The notes under the pieces: model-generated
The model's database searches: none
Seen by the model: the letters and a program-made list of their open reading frames with translations, nothing else
Told to the model about the DNA's origin: nothing
Assembly (NCBI GenBank): GCA_964355675.1
Contig: CAYHEC010000019.1
Coordinates: 1-64,000 of the forward strand
DNA from: CAMBDS01 sp964355675
GTDB lineage: Bacteria > Electryoneota > AABM5-125-24 > Hatepunaeales > Hatepunaeaceae
Direction of reading: 5' to 3'
DNA: 64,000 nt
Shown: positions 8,958 to 17,017 of the stretch, piece after piece
How positions within the stretch are numbered: the stretch's first letter is position 1
How the letters are laid out: each line of letters starts with the position of its first letter
Translations under genes and position numbers: made by a program

Positions 8958-10039
8958 ATAAAGAGACTAATCCGACAGAAAGCTCTTTAACCCTCTATCA
9001 GACCGAAGACGGCAGGAGCCGCATTATCGTCCGCTTGGAGGATGAGACGGTCTGGCTCACGCTGAACTCAATGGCAGAACTGTATGATTCATCCAAGCAG
9101 AACATCAGTCTGCACATTCAGAACATTTACGCCGAAGGGGAATTACAACCAGAGGCAACTGTCAAGAAAAACTTGACAGTTCAAATTGAGGGTAGCCGGG
9201 AGGTTTCGCGGCTTCTCGATTACTACAATCTGGAAATGATAATCGCGGTCGGCTATCGAGTGAAATCTTCTATTGCCACTCGTTTCCGACAATGGGCAAC
9301 CGAGCGGCTGCGTGAATACATCGTCAAAGGCTTCACCCTCGACGATGAACGTCTAAAGGGAAGAGACCGCTTCGCCGATCACTTCGACGAACTGCTCGCC
9401 CGCATTCGGGAGATACGAGCCAGTGAAGCGCGAGTCTATCAGCGTATCCGGGAGATATTCACGCTGGCGGTTGACTACGGTGAAGAGGATCAAGCGACGC
9501 AGACTTTCTTCGCAATCATGCAGAACAAAATGCACTTTGCCGCCACCGGCTTGACAGCGCCGGAGATCGTTCGGCGTCGTGCCGACTCGGCCTTGGACAA
9601 TATGGGACTAACTTCATGGAAGGGTGGACGGGTTCTTAAGGTCGATGTTGGAACTGCTAAGAATTACCTCAGCGCACCGGAGATTGACACTCTCAACCGC
9701 ATTACCGTTATGTTCCTCGATCAAGCTGAATTTCGCTCACAGCGACGAAGCGACATTCATTTGCACGACTGGGAAACGTTCCTCGATAAGTTCCTGCGTG
9801 ATACGGAACTGCCTGTACTGGAAGGAGCTGGTTCGATAAGCCGGGAAGCGGCGCACATTTGGGCCAACGAACAATACGATTCATTCGCAGAGCGCAGAAG
9901 GCTTGACGCCGAGCAAGAGGCCGATGCGAAGTATCTGGAAGACCTGAAAACATCCGCCAAACAGCTTGAATCCAAGCGTGATATGGGCGAGACTGCTGCC
10001 AACCAATCATCAAAGACAAAGAAACCCCGTAAGCAATGA
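8954..10039 (+). CDS. RhuM family protein (virulence-associated, function unknown)
   Basis: 361 residues, ATG start overlapping the hsdS stop by 4 bp. The RhuM signature is clear: an N-terminal part around VWLTLNSMAELYDSS (HTH-like, residues 32-50), then SREVSRLLDYYNLEMI and a VGYRVKSSIATRFRQWAT segment near residues 95-120. The C-terminal 200 residues are helical and charged, with a basic tail. RhuM genes often sit inside type I restriction operons. The biochemical role is not established; a DNA-binding regulator or defence accessory is plausible. Here it lies between hsdS and hsdM, and both junctions overlap by 4 bp. Confidence 0.85.
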   Translation: MNKETNPTESSLTLYQTEDGRSRIIVRLEDETVWLTLNSMAELYDSSKQNISLHIQNIYAEGELQPEATVKKNLTVQIEGSREVSRLLDYYNLEMIIAVGYRVKSSIATRFRQWATERLREYIVKGFTLDDERLKGRDRFADHFDELLARIREIRASEARVYQRIREIFTLAVDYGEEDQATQTFFAIMQNKMHFAATGLTAPEIVRRRADSALDNMGLTSWKGGRVLKVDVGTAKNYLSAPEIDTLNRITVMFLDQAEFRSQRRSDIHLHDWETFLDKFLRDTELPVLEGAGSISREAAHIWANEQYDSFAERRRLDAEQEADAKYLEDLKTSAKQLESKRDMGETAANQSSKTKKPRKQ

Positions 10040-11553
10040 TGGACTCATCCCAAATCGGCAACCGCGCCTGGAGCTATGCTACGTTGCTACGTAACGACGG
10101 CCTCAGCTATATGCAGTACGTTGAGCAGCTCACGTACCTCCTGTTCCTCAAAATGGCTCATGCACTGACCGAACCGCCCCGCAATCAAAAGCCCATCGTT
10201 CCGCCTGAGCTTGGGTGGAGTTCGCTTGTGAAGCTTCAAGGCGTGGAGCTTGAGCTACATTACCGGCACGTCCTTGAGGAGTTGGGGGAAATGAGAGGGA
10301 TGCTTGGCGTCATCTTCCGCCGGGCGAGGCTTGAGATCAATAACCCATCGACGCTGAAACAGTTGATCGTCAATCTGATTGGCAAAGAGACTTGGAGCGA
10401 CCTACCGGCTGACGTGAAAGGGACGGTCTATGAGGAGTTGCTGGTTCGTTCTGCCGCTGAATCGACCAAAGGAGCGGGGCAGTATTTCACTACAAGGGCC
10501 GTCATTCAGGCGGTTTGCGACGTGATGCAACCGACTCCGACCGACCGCATCTGTGACCCGGCTGCCGGGACGGGGGGGTTTCTCTTCCATGCTTATAACT
10601 ATGTCCTCAACCGCTTCGAGAAAGGGCTTGACCGGGACGAGAAGAAAGCGATGAAAGAGGACTTGGTTGAGGCAATGGAGTTGACCTCGACGCTTGGCCG
10701 TATTTGTGCAATGAACCTCCATCTGCATGGAATTGGCGGTGAGCGGGTGGTGGTGCATTCAGGCGTTGATAGTCTTGCAGCGACTTGGCCAACGACCTTT
10801 TCGATGGTGTTGACTAATCCGCCTTTCGGGAAGAAAAGCAGTGTAACGTTTGTAAATGAGGAAGGTGAGGCAGAGAAAGAAGACCGGATTATCGTTCGAG
10901 ATGACTTTTGGGCGTCCACCAGCAACAAGCAGTTAAACTTCGTCCAGCATATCTTCACGCTTCTGAACATAGACGGACGGGCTGCCGTCGTGGTTCCTGA
11001 TAATGTGCTGTTTGAAGGTGGTGCGGGCGAGAAAGTCCGCCGGAACCTGCTGCAAAAGTGCAATGTCCACACGCTGATAAGGCTTCCGACCGGGATCTGG
11101 TACTCGCCGGGAGTCAAGGCGAACGTGATCTTTTTCGATAAGAAGGAAGGGCGTCCAGAGCCTTGGACGAGCAAGCTATGGGTTTATGACCTTCGCACAA
11201 ATCTGCATTTCACGCTGAAACAATCACCAATTCAGCGCTCCGACTTCGATGAGTTTGTCGAGTGCTTTAAGGCGGGCCGGGTACATGAGCGAGCGTCAAC
11301 TTGGAGCGAGGAGAATCCCGAAGGCCGTTGGCGTTGCTATGATTACGCCGATCTGCTGAAGCGGGATAAGCTCAGCCTCGATCTCTTCTGGATCAAGGAT
11401 AAGAGCCTTACCGACACCGACTCACTGCCAGAGCCGGGCGTTTTGGCTGCTGAGATAGTGGATGAGTTGGCTGAGGCATTGGAACAGTTCCAGAAGGTGG
11501 CGGGGAGGTTGAATATGAGCGACAAATCGGGAGAAGATAATGAATTCAAATGA
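10036..11553 (+). CDS. hsdM: Type I restriction-modification methyltransferase HsdM
   Basis: 505 residues. Residues 1-140 are the HsdM N-terminal helical domain; the SAM-binding motif DPAAGTGGF is at 174-182, and the catalytic N6-adenine motif NPPF at 261-264. It methylates adenine in the sequence read by HsdS and protects host DNA. The start overlaps the RhuM-like gene (ATGA; two adjacent ATG codons). The 3' end overlaps the next gene by 14 bp. Confidence 0.95.
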   Translation: MMDSSQIGNRAWSYATLLRNDGLSYMQYVEQLTYLLFLKMAHALTEPPRNQKPIVPPELGWSSLVKLQGVELELHYRHVLEELGEMRGMLGVIFRRARLEINNPSTLKQLIVNLIGKETWSDLPADVKGTVYEELLVRSAAESTKGAGQYFTTRAVIQAVCDVMQPTPTDRICDPAAGTGGFLFHAYNYVLNRFEKGLDRDEKKAMKEDLVEAMELTSTLGRICAMNLHLHGIGGERVVVHSGVDSLAATWPTTFSMVLTNPPFGKKSSVTFVNEEGEAEKEDRIIVRDDFWASTSNKQLNFVQHIFTLLNIDGRAAVVVPDNVLFEGGAGEKVRRNLLQKCNVHTLIRLPTGIWYSPGVKANVIFFDKKEGRPEPWTSKLWVYDLRTNLHFTLKQSPIQRSDFDEFVECFKAGRVHERASTWSEENPEGRWRCYDYADLLKRDKLSLDLFWIKDKSLTDTDSLPEPGVLAAEIVDELAEALEQFQKVAGRLNMSDKSGEDNEFK

Positions 11554-12805
11554 ATGGGAACAGCTTGGATGCTATCTCCCCACATTTTTCTTGATGGAAC
11601 TTAATACGGATCGAGAGGTAGTGGACTTGAATAATATGTCCGACTTAGGGAAAGCGACATTGATACATGAGTACGTCCATTTCCTGCAAGACATTACTAC
11701 TTCTTATGGTGTGATGAAGTGCATTCATACAGGAGATATGCTCAAAACCTATTACCACGCAATTCAAGCACAAAAATCGAAGACTATTAAGGTGCCTCTC
11801 GAACTCCCAGAAGAGGACATGGCGTTTGTCAATCGAGACTTAGAAAACCTTTACTACGGACATACTAAAGACATAGAACGACTTAGCATATCTGGTATCG
11901 ATGAGAAGGAGAATGGTGTTATTAAAGGGTTTGAAACTTGCCAGCAAGTATGGATTGAGAACGCAATAGATAATCGGAGCTTTGATTTTGGTGTACGTGC
12001 CTTAAGGGAGAGTCAAGCCTATCTAATTGAGAAAGAATTGGCTGGCGGATCTGTTGCACCACATTATCCATACCATGCTCTATTCAAGGTGGTTAGACAC
12101 CTATATCCTGATTTCCCCACTTCCAGTATCATGTTAATCGCTCTTGCTGATTGCGCTCAACTTGCCAATTTTAATGGAGGACATTTCTTGGTGGAAACCT
12201 TGAAGCGAATGCGAGAGGATAGACACTTGCCAAAGGACTACCGGGAAATCTACGATTATGCGTTTGACGGTCGAATTGAGTATCAAGGCAAGAGGTACAG
12301 AATAATGGACTTCTATATTGATCGATCACTAATCGCTTATCGTCAATACGCGGATTTATTTGGAGGCTGTCACAATGCAAAACTAAGAGAATGGCTTAAT
12401 TCGGTCTTTGAAGGCGCAAGATTATTGAGACAGTCAAATCCAATGCTACTTTCATGGCTCGTTTCTTGGGGCCGCGATGAGGGGAGAAGAGAGTTCAGTG
12501 CTATTACCAATCGACTCGGCATGCCGTTGATTAAGTTTCGAGATGGCCAGTACGCACAATCAATCAATGCAGTTGGAGCGAACATTCAACTCTTAGCAGC
12601 CTATTCCAACATCTTCACCCTTTTATCAGATGCTCAAATCGGCTGCGATATGAAGGAATTTTGTTCACGCGAAGCAGACAATCAAGTCGGAACTATCTGC
12701 GATGACGTACCTTGGGAGCACCTTTCAAATGGGTGGATGTGTCCTTATGCCCAGATGTGGAAAACATGGGGATTTACGGGTAAAACTCCGATTCGGAGAG
12801 TTTAA
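11540..12805 (+). CDS. Putative HEXXH zinc metallopeptidase, restriction-operon linked
   Basis: 421 residues. ATG 11540 is preceded by GGGAGAAG and lies inside the last codons of hsdM, so translation is coupled. An HEXXH zinc site is visible as HEYVHFLQD (H43, E44, H47). A downstream E157 in RESQAY could be the third ligand, as in gluzincin-type peptidases. The rest is mostly helical; the last 60 residues hold four Cys (C-x5-C, then two more) that could bind a metal. No signal peptide, so it is probably cytoplasmic. I recognise no named family. It is translationally linked to the HNH nuclease downstream (TAATG overlap). A role as a protease component of a defence module is inference from context. 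Confidence 0.6.
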   Translation: MNSNEWEQLGCYLPTFFLMELNTDREVVDLNNMSDLGKATLIHEYVHFLQDITTSYGVMKCIHTGDMLKTYYHAIQAQKSKTIKVPLELPEEDMAFVNRDLENLYYGHTKDIERLSISGIDEKENGVIKGFETCQQVWIENAIDNRSFDFGVRALRESQAYLIEKELAGGSVAPHYPYHALFKVVRHLYPDFPTSSIMLIALADCAQLANFNGGHFLVETLKRMREDRHLPKDYREIYDYAFDGRIEYQGKRYRIMDFYIDRSLIAYRQYADLFGGCHNAKLREWLNSVFEGARLLRQSNPMLLSWLVSWGRDEGRREFSAITNRLGMPLIKFRDGQYAQSINAVGANIQLLAAYSNIFTLLSDAQIGCDMKEFCSREADNQVGTICDDVPWEHLSNGWMCPYAQMWKTWGFTGKTPIRRV

Positions 12806-14445
12806 TGGCAATTCCTCCAGAGTTCCGAGACGACCTCCTCAGCCACGCCCAGCATCGTTGCACCGTGTGTTGTGCTCGGAGTGAAGATATTTACAATATC
12901 ATCGACCATGCTGATGGAGGAAAAGGCGAGCCGGAAAACTTGATAGTCCTTTGCTCAGAGTGCAATCGAAAACGGCTCGATCATCAGGACGGGTTCGATC
13001 CAGTAAAGCTACGCTTGTATAAAGCTGGCCTATCCAAAATTTCAGAATTGGAAAGGAGACTTAATCTGAACAAAGCGGAGATACAGGCAAGAAGCTCTGA
13101 GCTGACGCTTAAAGAGTTTAGAGCACAGTGGGTATCGGCGCTTGACGATATGATTAAGGCTTCGAGCATTCTTTATACGGACGACATGGTTTTAGAGATC
13201 GTCAGAGGAGCAAGAGAAATATCCAAGAATTGGGATCAACCACACTATAAGGAAGTCGTTCAGCGGCTTATGGAATATCTTTTCTGTAAAACGGAAAATA
13301 TGCCTTTTGTTCCCTATGTGGCTTGGTCATGGTTTATTGGGACTCATCCATCAGGTAAGTGGATGTCGATCATAGGTGAAGGTGACGAAAGTGGACAAGG
13401 AAAAAAGCTTCAGGACATCATCTACGATGAAACGAAGCGAATCGCGGATCTTTGGAAAGAAAAGCAACCACAGTTCGAGGCCCGGAAGAAATCAGGAAAG
13501 CCGATTGAATGGGAAGAAGTAAAGCTTGGTCAGGAGATCGAATCTCGATTTATTCGACATCAGAATTTGCTCTCGACCATCTGGATGCTTCAAAACCGGC
13601 ATGAAGCTTGGAAGAAGTTTCGTTTGGAATTAGAGACTCGCTATGAAATCGATATGTCAACATTTGAATCGATAAAAGCAGATTGGGACGAGATTTTGGT
13701 TCTCCCGTTTTTCTTTAGCTCCTACCTGCAAAAGTCGCAATTGTATTCAAGACTCCTTAATGTTGATCCTCTCGAAGTGATCCGCAAAACTTCAAATGCT
13801 CAGTCTTTGGAAGATCTCAAGATTGACTGGAAAAGTAATCTTCATATCAATGCTATGACTGCGGCAAAGGCTCTATGTAATGAAATTCTCAAATTCGATC
13901 TCAAGCCGAAGCGGTCGCTAAGTCGAATATATGACGAGTCTGGTCGCGTCATTGAGAAGATACAAACAAACCCCGAAGCATGGCATTTATTTTATGCACA
14001 GGAGATGGAACGATTGGCAAGAACGCGGCAATGGGCCGTGATTGCTTTAGTGAAGTACATGATCCATCACGAGCTAACGGTTGGTGAATGGATGGACTTT
14101 TATAGGGTTAAGGTAGAGTCAAAATTCAGAAAAGATCGACTCCCTTTTGAACCGATCATCATGCAGAATATATTCGATCTATATAAGCAATTGATACCCC
14201 CCTTCGAAAAGGGACGACAACGACTTCTCCAACAACAATTCAAGCTACGTTCGCCAGAGCAGAAGGGCTTGGCATGGAACGCCGAAGAAACGAAAGCTTG
14301 GATGCTTATTTTACGTTTTATGAACATCGCAAGCGACTTCCAAATTTACAAGGAGAATGAAGAAGGTCTCATCGCGCTTCAGGTTCGATTCGGCAGGTGG
14401 CTTGATAAGAAACCACCCAAAACTAACACTCTCACTAATTGCTAA
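12805..14445 (+). CDS. HNH endonuclease domain protein with long unknown C-terminus
   Basis: 546 residues, ATG overlapping the previous stop by one base. Residues 15-60 form a zinc-finger HNH nuclease: C19-x2-C22, D34-H35, N45, C50-x2-C53 and H60. The remaining 480 residues are helical and charged and resemble nothing I can name; residues 70-100 may form a coiled coil. The HNH core should nick or cut DNA; the tail may sense a signal or bind the HEXXH partner. It ends the restriction operon. An inverted repeat lies 14423-14497 just after it. Active-site residues are complete. Confidence 0.75.
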   Translation: MAIPPEFRDDLLSHAQHRCTVCCARSEDIYNIIDHADGGKGEPENLIVLCSECNRKRLDHQDGFDPVKLRLYKAGLSKISELERRLNLNKAEIQARSSELTLKEFRAQWVSALDDMIKASSILYTDDMVLEIVRGAREISKNWDQPHYKEVVQRLMEYLFCKTENMPFVPYVAWSWFIGTHPSGKWMSIIGEGDESGQGKKLQDIIYDETKRIADLWKEKQPQFEARKKSGKPIEWEEVKLGQEIESRFIRHQNLLSTIWMLQNRHEAWKKFRLELETRYEIDMSTFESIKADWDEILVLPFFFSSYLQKSQLYSRLLNVDPLEVIRKTSNAQSLEDLKIDWKSNLHINAMTAAKALCNEILKFDLKPKRSLSRIYDESGRVIEKIQTNPEAWHLFYAQEMERLARTRQWAVIALVKYMIHHELTVGEWMDFYRVKVESKFRKDRLPFEPIIMQNIFDLYKQLIPPFEKGRQRLLQQQFKLRSPEQKGLAWNAEETKAWMLILRFMNIASDFQIYKENEEGLIALQVRFGRWLDKKPPKTNTLTNC

Positions 14446-14497
14446 GAGAAATCGACGTGAGTGTTAGTGAATGTGCTTAAACCATAGACTAACACTC
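14423..14497. repeat. CTAACACTC repeats after the HNH gene
   Basis: CTAACACTC occurs at 14423-14431 and 14489-14497, and its complement GAGTGTTAG at 14459-14467. The first two can pair as a stem; together they look like repeated binding sites. The first copy overlaps the end of the HNH gene. They may act as an operator for the cassette at 14631 or as a weak terminator. Confidence 0.45.
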
Positions 14498-14589
14498 TGA
14501 GCGATTGGCACTTGAAATCGAATCGAGTGTAAGGGAATACTAACAGTTTGATGTAAAATTTGGTATTGATAGATTTATACCTCTTCTTT

Positions 14590-14621
14590 TGGGCAGTTCA
14601 TATCGAACTGCCCATTTTTTT
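14590..14621 (+). terminator. Strong terminator abutting the ribosome-binding site of the PC4-like gene
   Basis: GGGCAGTTC (14591-14599), a 5-nt loop and GAACTGCCC (14605-14613) are followed by a run of T residues to 14621. The next bases are GGAGG and then ATG 14631. The hairpin therefore ends almost exactly where the ribosome-binding site begins, as in an attenuator. Confidence 0.8.
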
Positions 14622-14630
14622 GGAGGACAA

Positions 14631-14891
14631 ATGGAAGTCATCTTCAAACGTGAGCGATCCGACGGCAACGTCACCCTGCTCTCAGTTAACGAGTTCAAAG
14701 GACACAAATTCATCGACCTGCGAAACTTTTACCGGGAGGGTAGTGAATTAAAGCCTGGAAAGCAAGGGATCACTTTCAACTCACCAGAGTTGGCAGAAGA
14801 TATTTCGGAAGCTCTCAAGACAGCCGCAATTGGATTGCGGGAGGCACTTGAGACAGATTGTGGCACAAAACATTCAAAGGGCCATTTGTGA
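14631..14891 (+). CDS. PC4/YdbC-like single-strand DNA-binding protein
   Basis: 86 residues from ATG 14631, with GGAGG about 6 nt upstream. The order of elements fits the transcriptional coactivator p15 (PC4) family: NEFKGHKFIDLRNFY, then LKPGKQGITF, then a helix from SPELAEDISEAL. Bacterial members bind single-stranded DNA as dimers. It sits beside an HTH protein and a prim-pol, so a role in island replication or its transcription is plausible. The following gene overlaps by 4 bp (GTGA). Confidence 0.75.
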   Translation: MEVIFKRERSDGNVTLLSVNEFKGHKFIDLRNFYREGSELKPGKQGITFNSPELAEDISEALKTAAIGLREALETDCGTKHSKGHL

Positions 14892-15325
14892 GTAACACTG
14901 TTTTCAAAACTGTCTCGCCCGAAGTGGCTTATCGTCGTGCCGGGGGCAGAAGGCGTGTGAACGCAATGAAACAGGCAGAAACCATCAGACGACAAGATTC
15001 TATGATCGCTTTCATGATGAAAGATCCGTTTTGTAGCGGATCGCCCTTCTACGGTGTAAAGACTCGTTTGGCAAAGCGTTTCGGCGTCTCCCGTCAAACA
15101 ATTCACCGGGATCTTTCGGCAATCCTGATGCCTTGGAGACCTCAGAGCCTCGTTCGGATTATCGATATGAAGCGCATATATCTCCCTTGGTGGCAGGACG
15201 TTGGTTCTCAAGATACTTGGTGGACAGAAAGATGGTTTGGGAAATGGTGGGAAAGCACCGTTCGCCGAAACCAGGATCGAATAATTTGGAAGAAAATTGG
15301 ACGAACAAAATATCAGCCAGGATAG
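14888..15325 (+). CDS. Helix-turn-helix protein, island encoded
   Basis: 145 residues from GTG 14888, which overlaps the previous stop and has AAAGGG upstream; an ATG at 14858 is in frame but lacks that signal. The central segment RLAKRFGVSRQTIHRDL (about residues 70-90) is a good DNA-binding helix-turn-helix. The C-terminal 50 residues are rich in Trp and Arg (PWWQD, DTWW, FGKWW). No family is recognised. The context suggests a replication or regulatory protein of the island. Confidence 0.6.
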   Translation: MSNTVFKTVSPEVAYRRAGGRRRVNAMKQAETIRRQDSMIAFMMKDPFCSGSPFYGVKTRLAKRFGVSRQTIHRDLSAILMPWRPQSLVRIIDMKRIYLPWWQDVGSQDTWWTERWFGKWWESTVRRNQDRIIWKKIGRTKYQPG

Positions 15326-15357
15326 GCTCGGAAACAAAACAGAAAGGAATCTTGACC

Positions 15358-16416
15358 ATGGAACCGAACAACATTCAACAGAAAACAACACTCGAATGGG
15401 CTGAAAAGTATTTGAACTTTGGGTTTTCAGTCATTCCGTTACCATCACGTATGAAGGCTCCTCCCGCTCTTGCCGGATGGAAACGCTTTCAGCACTCCCG
15501 GCCAACACTCGACGAACTGAAGAAGTGGTGGAGCGAAAAGGATAGGAATATCGCAATTCTAACCGGCCCCATTTCGGGAATTGTGGTTGTTGACATCGAC
15601 AACCCGGCGGGCGAAGCAACAATGCAAACAAAGGGATTTTCTCGCACTCCTTCTGTAAAAACGATGAATGGGCGTCACTATTATTTTCGTCATCCTGAAG
15701 AATTCGTTCCTAATGTCGTTTGGAAGAAAAACCATAACTGGCCCTTCGGTGGAATCGATATTAGGGGGAGAGGGGGTTATGTAGTAGCACCACCAAGTAT
15801 TCACCCGGATGGTGGGCTCTACGAGTGGGAAATCGAACCGGGCGAATGTCCTTTCGCCGAGTTACCTGAATGGCTTGGCAGGGAATTGAAGAAAGTAGCA
15901 CGTCGTCAAGGACGGAAGTACGATCTTGCGCCAAATCTTGAGGAAGAGATGCTCAGGTCATCAATGAAGTCAACTGAGATGGGCAATCGGAATGTCAATG
16001 GATTTGAGTTGGCAAGAAAGATGAGAGACACTGGAGTTTCAAAATCTGATGCGGAGAAAACTCTGCTGAAGTTTCAACGAATTGTTCCACAAGCTGATGG
16101 GCAGGAATACACAAAGGAAGAAGCGCTTGCATCGGTCAGATCAAGTTATGACTTGGCGAAAGGAGTTGGAATACTCGATTCCTATCTCTTTAAAACTACC
16201 GATGCTGCTTTCCGACGAAAGGATTTGACCCCACAAGAGAAATTGATCCTCATTTGTTTGGCTTATCATGGCATCGTTGATGGTGAAGGAATTCGTCCAA
16301 GCCAGAGCAGAATTGGTACTATGACAGGATATGCAAGGACAACCGTCTTCAAGTATTTACAGCAGCTTGAAGAAAGGAATTTGGTCATTTCGCAAATCCA
16401 GATAGACGAATGTTGA
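15358..16416 (+). CDS. Bifunctional DNA primase/polymerase (prim-pol) domain protein
   Basis: 352 residues from ATG 15358, with AGAAAGGAA upstream. Residues 10-190 match the prim-pol (archaeo-eukaryotic primase superfamily) domain: FGFSVIPLP near the start, then the acidic site VVVDIDNP, RHYYFRH, and the GGIDIRGRGGYVVAPPS motif with its conserved Asp. The C-terminal 80 residues resemble a winged helix (SRIGTMTGYARTTVFKYLQQL). It should prime DNA synthesis for the island. There is no helicase domain, so it would rely on a host helicase. The protein stops in what looks like the wing of the winged helix; the next frame continues with a plausible wing, so a frameshift at 16410-16420 is possible. 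Confidence 0.8.
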   Translation: MEPNNIQQKTTLEWAEKYLNFGFSVIPLPSRMKAPPALAGWKRFQHSRPTLDELKKWWSEKDRNIAILTGPISGIVVVDIDNPAGEATMQTKGFSRTPSVKTMNGRHYYFRHPEEFVPNVVWKKNHNWPFGGIDIRGRGGYVVAPPSIHPDGGLYEWEIEPGECPFAELPEWLGRELKKVARRQGRKYDLAPNLEEEMLRSSMKSTEMGNRNVNGFELARKMRDTGVSKSDAEKTLLKFQRIVPQADGQEYTKEEALASVRSSYDLAKGVGILDSYLFKTTDAAFRRKDLTPQEKLILICLAYHGIVDGEGIRPSQSRIGTMTGYARTTVFKYLQQLEERNLVISQIQIDEC

Positions 16417-16417
16417 C

Positions 16418-16906
16418 ATGGGTTCAAGGACGCGACATACAATGCTATATCGCACCAATTTTGGATTCGAACCAAGCGAGCTCAGTCGGCTTGAAGGCAA
16501 TGAGATCACTCCTGCTGAGAATACCTGCCAAGGAACTCAAACAGAGCAATCAATACAAGATGCTTGTTCGTGTACTGTTGGCGAACATTCGATTCTCGAT
16601 TCTGGGCCGGAAAAGTTGAAAGAGAAGACTCAAGAGAAGCGCGTGCCATCCAAATCGGGTGGTGCAATTCAAAAACAGAGTCAGCCGCTGAAGTCGAATA
16701 AGACCTCGAAAGAGGTTTCCATTAAGCTTTACAAGCTTGAAGAAACCGCAAGTATGTTACGAATGAACCGAAATACATTGATGAAGTATGTCAAGGAAGG
16801 TAAAATCGATCCTGTAATGATGAGGCGTAACGTTTTTTTCACTCCCCATGAGATTGACCGTTTCATTGAGAAGATGAAAACCCACTATAAAGCTAACCGA
16901 ATCTGA
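16418..16906 (+). CDS. Excisionase-like / MerR-type HTH protein
   Basis: 162 residues from ATG 16418, one base after the prim-pol stop. The last 55 residues carry an excisionase-type winged HTH: YKLEETASMLRMNRNTLMKYV, then RRNVFFTPHEIDRFIE. The first 100 residues look unstructured and could be the displaced C-terminus of the prim-pol. Excisionases bend DNA at the arm sites and steer tyrosine recombinases toward excision. The position beside the 20-bp repeat at 16926 supports this. It is the last gene before the right attachment site. Confidence 0.65.
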   Translation: MGSRTRHTMLYRTNFGFEPSELSRLEGNEITPAENTCQGTQTEQSIQDACSCTVGEHSILDSGPEKLKEKTQEKRVPSKSGGAIQKQSQPLKSNKTSKEVSIKLYKLEETASMLRMNRNTLMKYVKEGKIDPVMMRRNVFFTPHEIDRFIEKMKTHYKANRI

Positions 16907-16925
16907 TTCATTCCCTTAACATCAA

Positions 16926-16945
16926 ACGTTCCCATATTGTTCCCA
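16926..16945. repeat. Right-end copy of the 20-bp subterminal island repeat
   Basis: ACGTTCCCATATTGTTCCCA, identical to 2380-2399 and in the same orientation. It is 73 bp inside the right attachment repeat (the left copy is 128 bp inside). Candidate recombinase or excisionase site. Confidence 0.6.
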
Positions 16946-16951
16946 ATAATG

Positions 16952-16990
16952 AAAAAGCCTCATTCGGAGAATTCCGAACGAGGCTTTTAA
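16952..16990. terminator. Terminator at the right end of the island
   Basis: AAAGCCTC pairs with GAGGCTTT around TTCGGA/TCCGAA, and both sides are flanked by A or T runs, so it works in either direction. It would end the excisionase-like transcript rightwards and the tRNA-Pro transcript leftwards, replacing the original terminator at 2108. Confidence 0.75.
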
Positions 16991-17017
16991 ATGCCGCTAT
17001 ACTAACTACTTCCCTTA

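Noticed and set aside
11540..12805. HEXXH protein as an ImmA/IrrE-type phage repressor protease
   Set aside because: The motif context (HEYVHFLQD) and length do not match ImmA/IrrE, which has HELGH-like sites, and no phage repressor gene lies beside it.
15133..15357. Longer prim-pol starting at 15133
   Set aside because: The extension overlaps the HTH gene, has no domain resemblance and lacks a ribosome-binding site; ATG 15358 has AGAAAGGAA before it and starts where the family does.
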